A DNA stretch of 18,994 nucleotides. Source: Archaeoglobales archaeon. GTDB taxonomy: Archaea; Halobacteriota; Archaeoglobi; Archaeoglobales; Archaeoglobaceae. Shown here piece by piece: positions 13,856 through 18,994 of the stretch (positions are counted from its first letter, which is position 1; each line of letters opens with the position of its first letter). Position numbers and translations under genes: made by a program. The stretch covers positions 1 through 18,994 of the forward strand of contig QMZD01000006.1 of assembly GCA_003662985.1 (NCBI GenBank), given 5' to 3'. A model generated the notes under the pieces. The model worked only from the letters and a program-made list of their open reading frames with translations, did no database searches and was not told the origin of the DNA.

Positions 13856-14266
13856 ATGACAAACTACACATTTAATCTGACAAATCTGACTGGAGCACCA
13901 AACTTTGACTGGAATTTGAGTAAAGAATTGAATTTCAGTAACATAAGTATAAAAGAGCAGCTTGAGTGGGCTACAAACATAACAAATACAAGCCATCCTG
14001 CTATCCTTCAACCAGTTCAAAAGATGCTTGTTACAGACACGCAAGGCTTCGGGTTGTTTGTAATTTTGATGGCGTTCATCGGTGTGGTTTACATGAAGAC
14101 GAAGAGACTTGAAGCCATTGCTGCAACTTCTTTGATCCTTGCCACCGGAATTACTCTTGCAAATTTGAAGCTGCAAATCGTACAAACAATCCATCTCATC
14201 CTCATGTGGATATTCGTGTTCTGCATTGCTGGAATACTCTATTTCCTCTACAAAGAGCGTAGATGA
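13856..14266 (+). CDS. Membrane protein with N-terminal sequon island
   Basis: I start at ATG 13856 (136 aa), since GGTGGTGATC (13846-13855) is its Shine-Dalgarno; GTG 13847 falls inside it. Residues 1-46 contain eight N-x-S/T sequons (N3, N7, N10, N20, N26, N29, N41, N44) and no signal peptide. Three membrane helices follow, at about 65-83 (TQGFGLFVILMAFIGVVYM), 91-107 (AATSLILATGITLANL) and 112-133 (IVQTIHLILMWIFVFCIAGILYF in outline), then a basic end. The tail must be exported N-out if glycosylated. A virion surface glycoprotein is likely. The stop overlaps the next start. Confidence 0.65.
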   Translation: MTNYTFNLTNLTGAPNFDWNLSKELNFSNISIKEQLEWATNITNTSHPAILQPVQKMLVTDTQGFGLFVILMAFIGVVYMKTKRLEAIAATSLILATGITLANLKLQIVQTIHLILMWIFVFCIAGILYFLYKERR

Positions 14267-14463
14267 GGGGGTGGAGGGGGGTGATAATCAAGATTGGTGG
14301 AAAGAAGGTCAAGCTTGAGGATCTGTTTGATGTTAGCGTTATCGATGGCAATCAGGAGATCTTCAAAGGTGTGGATATCTTTACCGTTGCTGAGAAGTAC
14401 GGTTTGGATGAGAAAGTCAGGAAGAAGATGGAGAAAGTATTAGAGGATTTGTGGAGGTGGTGA
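14263..14463 (+). CDS. Small soluble protein, unknown (66 aa)
   Basis: 66 residues from ATG 14263, which overlaps the previous stop (ATGA). A GTG at 14281, preceded by GGAGG (14273-14277), is an alternative start giving 60 residues. Beta-type beginning (VIIKIGGKKVKLEDLFDVSVI) and helical end (VAEKYGLDEKVRKKMEKVLEDLWRW). No motif recognised. Its place in the late operon suggests a minor virion or assembly role. Confidence 0.5.
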   Translation: MRGWRGVIIKIGGKKVKLEDLFDVSVIDGNQEIFKGVDIFTVAEKYGLDEKVRKKMEKVLEDLWRW

Positions 14464-14466
14464 GTT

Positions 14467-14790
14467 TTGGGGAAAAGAGGTAGGAGTTCAGGTAGGGGTA
14501 GAGGTAGGGGTAGAGGTAGAGGGAGTAGGGGAAGTAAAGGAAAAAGAAGCGGGAATAGGTGGATCCAATCTGCAGTTAAAAGACCTGGGAGAGTTAAAAA
14601 TTACTTGAAGCGAAAGTACGGGAATAAAGCATTCACGAAGTCTGGAGAGATCAAGCATAGCTATGTTTTGAAAGCTATTAAGGACGTTAAAGAGAACATG
14701 CCACCAAGCAAGAGGAGGCAGAGTTTATTGAATGCTCTCCACCTTGCCAAGAGATTTGAGACATTGGGGAAAGGAAAGAGAGGTAAATAA
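14467..14790 (+). CDS. Arg/Gly-rich basic protein with WIQ-AVKRPG domain, probable virion DNA-binding protein
   Basis: 107 residues from TTG 14467, with GGAGGTGGTGAG just upstream. Residues 5-30 are an RG-repeat tail (GRGRGRGRGRGSRGSKGKRS). The rest begins NRWIQSAVKRPGRVKNYLKR and ends with PPSKRRQSLLNALHLAKRF. This pattern (W-I-x-x-A-x-K-x-P-G ... K-R-R-Q-x-x-L-A-x-x-L) resembles small proteins common in tailed-phage structural modules, which I recall by pattern only. It is strongly basic, so nucleoid condensation in the particle is likely. Two exact 12-bp units encode part of the RG tract. Confidence 0.6.
   Translation: MGKRGRSSGRGRGRGRGRGSRGSKGKRSGNRWIQSAVKRPGRVKNYLKRKYGNKAFTKSGEIKHSYVLKAIKDVKENMPPSKRRQSLLNALHLAKRFETLGKGKRGK
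14491..14514 (+). repeat. Tandem 12-bp repeat encoding RG units
   Basis: GGTAGGGGTAGA occurs twice in tandem (14491-14502 and 14503-14514), followed by a partial, diverged copy. It encodes the Arg-Gly tract of the basic protein; the exact copies suggest recent slippage expansion. Confidence 0.7.
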
Positions 14791-15023
14791 TGGCTGTTTC
14801 ATTCAGAAATGGGAAGTTAAGGAGATTTGCCTTCGAAGATAATGAAGCGGCATGGAACTTCATTGATGTGGTTATACTAAACACTATTGATGAGGAGCCA
14901 AACGTTGAGATCTCAGCAATAAAAGAAAATGGAGATTCTGAACTATTTATAGCTGAATCCTACTCAAACGTCATAGAGATGCTTGAAAAGATACTGAGCT
15001 TTTTGAAAAATTACGACTCCTAA
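14790..15023 (+). CDS. Small soluble protein, last of the late operon
   Basis: 77 residues, ATG overlapping the preceding TAA (TAATG). Predicted mixed alpha/beta: a basic beginning (SFRNGKLRRFAFEDNEAAWN), an acidic middle and a helical end (VIEMLEKILSFLKNY). No motif recognised. It ends 12 bases before the convergent minus-strand gene, with no obvious terminator between them. Confidence 0.5.
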   Translation: MAVSFRNGKLRRFAFEDNEAAWNFIDVVILNTIDEEPNVEISAIKENGDSELFIAESYSNVIEMLEKILSFLKNYDS

Positions 15024-15035
15024 ATATCTACACGT

Positions 15036-15563
15036 TTACTTCTCAAAATACATGCTTGCAGTCTCTACTTTCTGTAGCTGTGCAGAAGCGCCACTCCACC
15101 CAACTACAAAACCTTCTGCTGAGTAGATATCCACATAAAGCTTACCGGTCTTAGGGAACTTATTGAATGGATAAATCTTTGTTACCTTTGCATCGGGATA
15201 GACGGTAACAGAATCGAGAACAAGTCTTGACGGTTTGTATGTGTTACCATCTTCTCCAACTATAGCAACCCCACCAACTATGAATGATGCGCTTTCAGAT
15301 CCTGTGTTGTGGAAGTCTAAGATCAGAGCATCATAAGTGTATGTTCCAAAAAATCCTTTTTCTGAAACTTTGCTTACTGTGTAAGTGATCTTAACAGGAT
15401 AATTTCTTAAATGAGCTACTTTGGGATTAAAGCTCTCAGATTTTACGTAGCTTTCCAATTGTTTCTTAATCGGTTCCACATATTGAGAGACTCCAGGGAT
15501 GTATCCTTGAAAAGCTGCATAAACTAAGGCAACGATGATGAATACCACAATCCAACCTCTCAT
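15036..15563 (-). CDS. Secreted or membrane-anchored beta-sandwich protein
   Basis: 175 residues. An N-terminal hydrophobic helix (about 3-18, GWIVVFIIVALVYAAF) is followed by a linker helix and a beta-rich domain from about residue 55 (VKITYTVSKVSEKGFFGTYT, LILDFHNTGSESASFIVGGV, KTGKLYVDIYSAEGFVVGW). The pattern 'hydrophobic strand, NTGSE turn, long strand' resembles DUF4352/telokin-like extracellular domains seen in archaeal secreted proteins, a resemblance only. It is the last gene of the minus cassette headed by an RHH regulator. It could alter the infected cell's surface (for example superinfection exclusion) or be a virion component. Confidence 0.6.
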   Translation of the reverse strand: MRGWIVVFIIVALVYAAFQGYIPGVSQYVEPIKKQLESYVKSESFNPKVAHLRNYPVKITYTVSKVSEKGFFGTYTYDALILDFHNTGSESASFIVGGVAIVGEDGNTYKPSRLVLDSVTVYPDAKVTKIYPFNKFPKTGKLYVDIYSAEGFVVGWSGASAQLQKVETASMYFEK

Positions 15564-15564
15564 A

Positions 15565-15756
15565 TCAAACCTCCTGGACTCTCCAACTCGTTAGTGCAAT
15601 ATACCATAGAAGCACTAGAGCCATTCCAGGGATGAAGATGAGAAGACTCAACCACCTGTTTTTACCTATTCTTCCAAGAATACGATAATATGGGTACCAT
15701 AGCAAGACGATAAATCCCAGCATAATAAACAATTCAGACGGTCCTAGAAAAAACAT
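15565..15756 (-). CDS. Small two-helix membrane protein (63 aa)
   Basis: 63 residues with helices at about 6-25 (SELFIMLGFIVLLWYPYYRI) and about 35-54 (WLSLLIFIPGMALVLLWYIAL), joined by a basic loop (GRIGKNR) that should face the cytoplasm. One base separates it from the secreted protein gene downstream and two from the zinc protein gene upstream, so all are co-transcribed. PLD-type or holin-like small proteins can look like this, but nothing specific supports that. Confidence 0.55.
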   Translation of the reverse strand: MFFLGPSELFIMLGFIVLLWYPYYRILGRIGKNRWLSLLIFIPGMALVLLWYIALTSWRVQEV

Positions 15757-15758
15757 AG

Positions 15759-16070
15759 CTACACCTCCCTAACTTCAACCAATAAATTCTCTAAAATCTC
15801 CTCAACAACTGAAACAGGAATTCCATGCAGTTCAGCAACTTCAATTATCACTTGTTTAGGATTCCTGCAACCTTTAAGCAATCCTGCAAGTGTTTTCTTA
15901 ATATCGAGAATTATGTCCTTCTCTTTGTAAACATCTCTAACTCTTGCATGTTTTAGGATGTACTCTTCCAGATCTAAGAGATTCGAAGCGTAAACCCTTC
16001 TTTCACAGTCAAATGTTACATCTGCCCAAATCCGATTATGGCAGAATGGACATTCAACTGCAAAAAGCAT
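15759..16070 (-). CDS. Cys-motif protein, possible zinc-binding HTH-type regulator
   Basis: 103 residues. CPFCHNRIW at 7-15 gives a Cys-x-x-Cys-His knuckle, with a further cysteine at FDCERR that may complete a metal site. The rest is helical; NPKQVIIEVAELHGIPVSVV followed by EEILENLLVE at the C-terminus could form a helix-turn-helix. The ATG shares its A with the stop of the RHH gene (TAATG). Regulatory or adaptor role inferred, no family recognised. Confidence 0.55.
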   Translation of the reverse strand: MLFAVECPFCHNRIWADVTFDCERRVYASNLLDLEEYILKHARVRDVYKEKDIILDIKKTLAGLLKGCRNPKQVIIEVAELHGIPVSVVEEILENLLVEVREV

Positions 16071-16270
16071 TATCCCACTTCCGTTTCTTCTTTGAAAACA
16101 ACCTTCTTTTCGTAGTATTCCTTAAATCGTACTAATTGCTCTCTCGAGGCGTGTTTGATAAATTCAGGAACCGTTTTAAAACCGAGCTTAGGATACTTCT
16201 CAATGAACTCTTTAATTTCATCTACCAATTCCTTAGGCAAACTTACAGATTCATAATTCTTGGGTGGCAT
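16070..16270 (-). CDS. RHH regulator heading the minus cassette
   Basis: 66 residues. YESVSLPKELVDEIKEFIEK is the RHH strand and first helix; LGFKTVPEFIKHASREQLVR is the turn and second helix. It closely resembles the divergently transcribed 126-residue protein (YKSISIPEELFSEI..., LGYSSVAEFIKEACR...), so the pair are paralogues. Its ATG lies about 25 bases from a TATA-like stretch on the minus strand (around 16290-16298), without a clear Shine-Dalgarno, suggesting a leaderless message. A perfect palindrome ACGTATACGT (16280-16289) overlies this promoter. Confidence 0.75.
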   Translation of the reverse strand: MPPKNYESVSLPKELVDEIKEFIEKYPKLGFKTVPEFIKHASREQLVRFKEYYEKKVVFKEETEVG

Positions 16271-16387
16271 ACATCCATTACGTATACGTTATACATAATA
16301 CTTTCTGAAATCTCATTATCATCACGTATTTATACCGTATCAATACCGTAAATTTTAAATAAAATGTATACCGTATACTTACCGTAT
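16271..16387. promoter_or_regulatory. Divergent promoter region with four TACCGTA operators and a palindrome
   Basis: Four direct copies of TACCGTA(T) start at 16333, 16344, 16369 and 16380: two pairs, each with 11-bp spacing (one helical turn). The last copy runs into the ATG of the plus-strand RHH gene. A TATA-like TTTTAAATAAAA (16353-16364) lies between the pairs, about 25 bases before the ATG at 16386, so that gene is probably leaderless. Toward the minus gene there is a palindrome ACGTATACGT (16280-16289) with related CGTAT cores. The two paralogous RHH proteins are the natural ligands. Confidence 0.7.
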
Positions 16388-16766
16388 GAGTTCAGATGTT
16401 GTTGAGAAAAAATATAAGAGTATAAGCATACCAGAAGAGCTTTTCAGCGAAATACAGAGATACATTGATGAGAACAAGCAATTGGGTTACAGTTCTGTTG
16501 CAGAATTCATAAAAGAGGCTTGCAGAGTGAAATTAGCGTATTTTAAAAATTCAGAACCTTTCGTAAGAGCAGACAAACTCCTCGAAGAAAAACCAAAACA
16601 AAGCAATGAAGAACTCAGAAAAGCAATCGCTGCATTAGACACAGCGGAAGACAAAATTATGCAGCTAATTCAAGCGAAAGCCAAAGCAGGCGAAGTTTGT
16701 GAGGTTGAGGACGATATTAGGCTGTTGTTGAGGAAAGCTAAGCAGGCTTTGAGGGGGGAGAACTAA
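16386..16766 (+). CDS. RHH regulator with helical C-terminal domain
   Basis: 126 residues. The RHH domain is at about 10-52 (YKSISIPEELFSEIQRYIDE, LGYSSVAEFIKEACRVKL). A helical extension (about 70-125, NEELRKAIAALDTAEDKIMQ, then DDIRLLLRKAKQALRGE) may mediate higher-order binding. It is the paralogue of the short divergent regulator. There is no Shine-Dalgarno; the ATG overlaps the last TACCGTAT operator, implying autorepression of a leaderless message. It heads the plus-strand run of early small genes; its last codons overlap the next ATG. Confidence 0.75.
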   Translation: MSSDVVEKKYKSISIPEELFSEIQRYIDENKQLGYSSVAEFIKEACRVKLAYFKNSEPFVRADKLLEEKPKQSNEELRKAIAALDTAEDKIMQLIQAKAKAGEVCEVEDDIRLLLRKAKQALRGEN

Positions 16767-17038
16767 TGGCTTGGCTGAAGATTAAAGAAAGCACATACAT
16801 CAATCTTGAACACATTGACAGAATAGATTATGCAGTTCATGAAAAAGAGATGATTAAATTATATTTTCACAGGGCTGACATTATTGTTGCATCGAAGCAG
16901 CTTGAAATCACAGAAAAGCAGGCTGATGACTTGATTTTCTTCTTAACTTCATGCTATGATCTCAAGGACGTTTATGATCTCGATAAGCTCGTTGAGAACA
17001 TGAAAAATCACGATAAAGCTAAGGAGGCTCAGAAATGA
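16766..17038 (+). CDS. Small soluble protein, unknown (90 aa)
   Basis: 90 residues, start overlapping the previous stop. The N-terminal half looks beta-rich (MAWLKIKESTYINLEHIDRI, EKEMIKLYFHRADIIVA), similar in pattern to short 'PH-like/YcgL-like' strands, then a helix (TEKQADDLIFFLTS) and an acidic/basic helical end. No family recognised. One of a string of small early-type genes joined by ATGA overlaps. Confidence 0.55.
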   Translation: MAWLKIKESTYINLEHIDRIDYAVHEKEMIKLYFHRADIIVASKQLEITEKQADDLIFFLTSCYDLKDVYDLDKLVENMKNHDKAKEAQK

Positions 17039-17211
17039 GATTGGAATTTAAAGTTTTAGCTGATTTATGCGATGTTATGATGAAGACAATAGATTTCCTA
17101 CTTGAACAAAATCTTGGACATGATATTGATATGCAACTATTAGAGCTTTACAAGTCTTTTGAAGAGAACAAGAAGATTTTTGAGGTTCTTTTAAAAACTA
17201 AGGAGGCTTAG
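17035..17211 (+). CDS. Small helical protein (58 aa)
   Basis: 58 residues, ATG overlapping the previous stop (ATGA), preceded by AAGGAGGCTCAG. Entirely helical by appearance (FKVLADLCDVMMKTIDFLLE; LELYKSFEENKKIFEVLLKT). No motif. The 22 bases around its start are nearly repeated around the start of the next gene (17196-17217), suggesting duplication of a translation-initiation cassette. Confidence 0.5.
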   Translation: MRLEFKVLADLCDVMMKTIDFLLEQNLGHDIDMQLLELYKSFEENKKIFEVLLKTKEA

Positions 17212-17213
17212 CA

Positions 17214-17300
17214 ATGATCTGTCCACGCTGCGGCTCGAGATGTTTTGATGGCGAATTCTGCTGCAATTGTGGAGCTGAGATCAATGAGCGAGCAGAATGA
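17214..17300 (+). CDS. Mini zinc-ribbon protein (28 aa)
   Basis: 28 residues starting at ATG 17214, with AAGGAGG (17200-17206) upstream. The sequence opens MICPRCGSRCFDGEFCCNCG: Cys-x-x-Cys twice (CPRC, CCNC) with extra cysteines, which is a complete minimal zinc ribbon. It overlaps the next gene's start (17284). Despite the size, the cysteine pattern and good Shine-Dalgarno support a real gene. Possibly a single-domain transcription or translation modulator. Confidence 0.6.
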   Translation: MICPRCGSRCFDGEFCCNCGAEINERAE

Positions 17301-17493
17301 GCAGAAGAAGTATAACAAATACATCAGGCATGATCATTTCGAATTCAGAGAACAGAACATCAAGATAACGATAACAAGAGGGCAAAGAGGCAATTACGGA
17401 TGGGAGATTACAGTTGTCGGCGATACGCTTGAGAATGTCATCGCATTAGTAAAAGAGGCGGACGAGAAGATAAGGAAGCACTTCCTGGAGTGA
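17284..17493 (+). CDS. Small alpha/beta protein, unknown (69 aa)
   Basis: I start at ATG 17284 with GGAG eight bases upstream; a longer reading from 17245 has no Shine-Dalgarno and runs through the zinc-ribbon gene. 69 residues: charged N-terminus (SEQNEQKKYNKYIRHDHFEF), three predicted strands (NIKITITRGQRGNYGWEITVVG) and a helix (LENVIALVKEADEKIRKHF). It resembles a small single-domain fold of strands plus helix; no known family recognised. Confidence 0.55.
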   Translation: MSEQNEQKKYNKYIRHDHFEFREQNIKITITRGQRGNYGWEITVVGDTLENVIALVKEADEKIRKHFLE

Positions 17494-17497
17494 TTGG

Positions 17498-18061
17498 ATG
17501 AAGAGATCGAGCCTTCACGATCATTTTTTTGTAATTAAAAAGATCTACAAGCAGTTAAGAAATTCAGCGATAAAGAAGGCTACAAACAGCAATGATGAGG
17601 CTGAGAGGATAGCATTCCAGCATCTCGCTAACCTGCTTGATGAGGAGATCATGAACCTCGAATTATCTTATTTCATCAAGAAAATGGGGATAAATGTAGC
17701 TATTACGGACATCGACAACGTGATTATCAAGAATAATCAGGTTAAGGCTTTGTTTGAGCTTAAACATCGCAATGAGGATTACAAAAGGGTTGTTATGGTA
17801 AATGCGAGGCAGTACATGACACACAAGAGAATTTGCAAGCTTACAGGCAACATAGTTCCATTTTACTACATCTTCAAGATCGAGGATCCTTCGTATTACA
17901 AATGCTGGTGGAGGATTTTGGAGCTGGATCCGTTCAGGAAAGTAAACTTTGTTGAACTTGGCAAAAATGGTAGCAGAGACAAATATGCTGTCTTCGAGCT
18001 TGATGATTCAATTCTGATGAACGAATTGGAGTTTACGAGCTGGCTGAGGGAGATATTATGA
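17498..18061 (+). CDS. PD-(D/E)XK-like nuclease domain protein
   Basis: 187 residues. Helical N-terminal third (HDHFFVIKKIYKQLRNSAIK, AERIAFQHLANLLDEEIMNL). Then VAITDIDNVIIKNNQVKALF leads into ELKHR: Asp71 (or Asp73), Glu87-x-Lys89 in strand-turn-strand context, the signature of a restriction-endonuclease-like active site. The later part holds strands (RVVMVNARQYM; FYYIFKI; CWWRILEL), one of which may carry the Q/R of motif III. Roles in this fold family include Holliday-junction resolution, restriction and replication-fork processing. Archaeal viruses often carry such an enzyme next to a DNA-binding protein, as here (HTH gene downstream, ATGA overlap). Assignment is by motif only. Confidence 0.55.
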   Translation: MKRSSLHDHFFVIKKIYKQLRNSAIKKATNSNDEAERIAFQHLANLLDEEIMNLELSYFIKKMGINVAITDIDNVIIKNNQVKALFELKHRNEDYKRVVMVNARQYMTHKRICKLTGNIVPFYYIFKIEDPSYYKCWWRILELDPFRKVNFVELGKNGSRDKYAVFELDDSILMNELEFTSWLREIL

Positions 18062-18285
18062 CTTCAAAGTCGAATTGGACAGATTGGCAGCTAAATTATC
18101 TGAAAGAGAATTATGGAAAGAAGTCAATTGCTAAGATCGCTAAACAGCTTAGAAAAACAGAGTGGCAGGTCGTTTACATGGCTCGGAAGCTTAAACTGAC
18201 GCAGACGAGAAGAAATGGAGGAATGAAGCCTATTCATTTAATGAAGATCTTAGAAGAAGCTGAGAAAAGAGGTTTGATAAAATGA
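18058..18285 (+). CDS. HTH (Myb/SANT-like) DNA-binding protein
   Basis: 75 residues. NWTDWQLNYLKENYGKKSIA followed by KIAKQLRKTEWQVVYMARKL is the pattern of a Myb-like/GcrA-type three-helix HTH: a 'W-T-x-x-x-x-x-L' first helix, 'I-A-K-x-L-x-K-T' second helix and a recognition helix with V-x-x-x-A-R-K-L. The C-terminal 20 residues are basic/helical. It overlaps the nuclease gene stop (ATGA) and may guide or regulate it. Function inferred from fold pattern. Confidence 0.7.
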   Translation: MTSKSNWTDWQLNYLKENYGKKSIAKIAKQLRKTEWQVVYMARKLKLTQTRRNGGMKPIHLMKILEEAEKRGLIK

Positions 18286-18422
18286 TCGAGCCTCTCGAAT
18301 GCGTTAGCATTTCAGATTACTACATTGAATTCTACTATTCAAACAAGATTTACAGGATTGCTCTGCTTGAAGGTGTTGGGTTTTTGGGATTGTTGAGAGC
18401 TACTCAGAGGAGATTGAGATGA
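18282..18422 (+). CDS. Tiny protein (46 aa), unknown
   Basis: 46 residues, ATG overlapping the HTH gene stop (ATGA). The sequence (YYIEFYYSNKIYRIALLEGV) looks like a beta hairpin followed by a short hydrophobic/basic end (GLLRATQRRLR). Supported by exact stop-start overlaps with both neighbours rather than by homology. Function unknown. Confidence 0.4.
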   Translation: MIEPLECVSISDYYIEFYYSNKIYRIALLEGVGFLGLLRATQRRLR

Positions 18423-18541
18423 GCTGTAGAGAACCGGAATGGTGTTTAACCCCGTATTTCAATTTTAAAAAGACTCTTCCAATTATCGCTATTTGGTTGC
18501 TGATAGTAGGTATCATTACTCTATGGAGGTTAAGACCATGA
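18419..18541 (+). CDS. Tiny single-pass membrane protein (40 aa)
   Basis: 40 residues, ATG overlapping the preceding stop (ATGA). Short soluble N-terminus with two cysteines (SCREPEWCLTPYF), then one hydrophobic helix (PIIAIWLLIVGIITLW) and a basic end RLRP. Its own last codons contain the Shine-Dalgarno GGAGG of the next gene. Supported by overlaps and membrane character. Confidence 0.45.
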   Translation: MSCREPEWCLTPYFNFKKTLPIIAIWLLIVGIITLWRLRP

Positions 18542-18735
18542 TTATCTATGTAGAGCTTACAAAAGCGATTGAATTGTTATTTAATTTCTTAGAATCTACT
18601 GATTATGGTTATTCTGCATGGAGGCAAGACATAGAAGCTCAGTTTTGGGATAGGTTCTTTGATTACTTTAAAAAGCTTCAGAAAACAGAGCAGAACAGGA
18701 TTTTAAATCAACTAAGTGATTTGGTGGAGGATTGA
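18538..18735 (+). CDS. Small helical protein (65 aa), unknown
   Basis: I take ATG 18538 (65 aa), with GGAGG (18525-18529) eight bases upstream and a four-base overlap with the previous stop; a longer frame from 18493 would run through the membrane protein gene. Acidic, helical, aromatic-rich (AWRQDIEAQFWDRFFDYFKK). No family recognised. It precedes the PAPS-reductase-like gene by four bases. Confidence 0.5.
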   Translation: MIIYVELTKAIELLFNFLESTDYGYSAWRQDIEAQFWDRFFDYFKKLQKTEQNRILNQLSDLVED

Positions 18736-18739
18736 GATT

Positions 18740-18994
18740 ATGAAGACTAATTTTACATATATAACCTTTAAGCAGATAGAGGAATGGCAAAACCGTCCCC
18801 TGGAAGACAAAGTTACCGCTGCAGCGGACATAATTAATGAGGCCCTGGGCCTAACAAACAACCAGGCAATAGCCTTTAGTGGTGGTAAGAATTCCTTAGT
18901 AGCCCTTCACATAATTTTGAAATTCAAGCCAGACATAAAGGTTGTTTTCTGCAATACTGGCGTTGAATATCCCCAATCCTTAAAGTTCACCCGT
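18740..18994 (+). CDS. PAPS reductase/ATP-pyrophosphatase-like protein, N-terminal part (runs off the window)
   Basis: An open frame from ATG 18740 with GGTGGAGG upstream, still open at the window edge (85 residues so far). Residues 43-52 (AIAFSGGKNS) carry the SGGK-S PP-loop that binds the phosphates of the nucleotide, and VVFCNTGVEYPQS (68-80) is the NTG-E-(Y/F)-P motif of the PAPS reductase family. These enzymes reduce PAPS to sulfite, or in related forms activate substrates with ATP for sulfur insertion (TilS- or DndC-like). The C-terminal part is most likely the fragment at 3-140. In a virus this could be a sulfur-metabolism auxiliary gene or a nucleic-acid modification enzyme, coupled to the radical SAM gene. 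Confidence 0.8.
   Translation, partial: MKTNFTYITFKQIEEWQNRPLEDKVTAAADIINEALGLTNNQAIAFSGGKNSLVALHIILKFKPDIKVVFCNTGVEYPQSLKFTR

Larger units (their letters stand above)
1..18994. mobile_element. Genome, nearly complete, of a spindle-shaped-virus-like archaeal element
   Basis: The whole window behaves as one compact element with no chromosomal housekeeping genes. It has an SSV-type integrase with internal attP, a block of small membrane proteins headed by a probable capsid protein, a LamG surface protein, basic DNA-binding proteins and many tiny regulators. Genes abut or overlap almost everywhere. Both ends lie in a PAPS-reductase-like reading frame, which suggests a circular molecule cut in that gene. 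The spindle-shaped virus assignment rests on gene content and my memory of PAV1/TPV1-type genomes, not on a search. Confidence 0.75.

Noticed and set aside
13814..14194. 126-residue antisense frame
   Set aside because: Lies opposite the sequon-rich membrane protein, which has a strong Shine-Dalgarno and coherent membrane topology.
1..18994. CRISPR arrays, rRNA genes or insertion sequences
   Set aside because: No regularly spaced repeat-spacer pattern, no rRNA-like stretch and no transposase reading frame were seen. The repeats present are short and regulatory in placement.

Overview
The window reads as almost all of a circular genome of a spindle-shaped archaeal virus or closely related virus-like plasmid. 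Its likely host is a hyperthermophilic euryarchaeon of the Thermococcales or Archaeoglobales kind. Sequence signs are: Shine-Dalgarno sites of the GGAGGTGATC type mixed with leaderless TATA promoters; frequent TTG/GTG starts; AGA/AGG arginine and ATA isoleucine codons; many small regulators of the ribbon-helix-helix (RHH), AbrB and zinc-ribbon kinds; an SSV-type integrase with an attachment site inside its own gene; and a LamG-domain surface protein. From memory, LamG proteins occur in the Pyrococcus virus PAV1 and SSV-type integrases in relatives such as TPV1. The host assignment is inference.

Layout. (1) Positions 1-953: the end of a PAPS-reductase-like gene, a radical SAM protein of the phage Gp37/Gp68 (DUF5131) kind and a tiny zinc ribbon. 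The window's right end (18740-18994) holds the beginning of a PAPS-reductase-like gene, so the molecule probably closes there, with a piece missing. (2) Positions 954-1311: a gene-free, AT-rich region packed with GGTTAAT-type repeats and a perfect 18-bp palindrome, the best candidate for a replication origin or operator cluster. (3) Positions 1312-3943, plus strand: RHH/coiled-coil protein, membrane protein, integrase carrying the 3' half of tRNA-Ser(GCT) as attP, and a zinc-ribbon membrane protein. (4) Positions 4084-6080, minus strand: AbrB-like regulator, two helical proteins, and a P-loop ATPase fused to an HTH. (5) Positions 6190-15023, plus strand: the virion operon. It contains a probable major capsid protein, several small membrane proteins, two very basic proteins, a 745-residue coiled-coil/proline-rich protein, and a 723-residue LamG spike candidate with membrane anchors, followed by a protein whose N-terminus is crowded with N-glycosylation sequons. 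(6) Positions 15036-16270, minus strand: a four-gene cassette of RHH regulator, zinc protein and two membrane or secreted proteins. (7) Positions 16386-18994, plus strand: a second, paralogous RHH regulator, then many very small early-type genes including a PD-(D/E)XK-like nuclease and an HTH protein.

The genes form a lifecycle set: integrase and attP for lysogeny, ATPase for packaging or replication, a late structural operon, and at least three repeat-rich control regions (954-1311, 6105-6190, 16271-16387), each next to a small DNA-binding protein that may autoregulate. Because attP lies intact inside an unbroken integrase gene, this copy is the free, unintegrated form.
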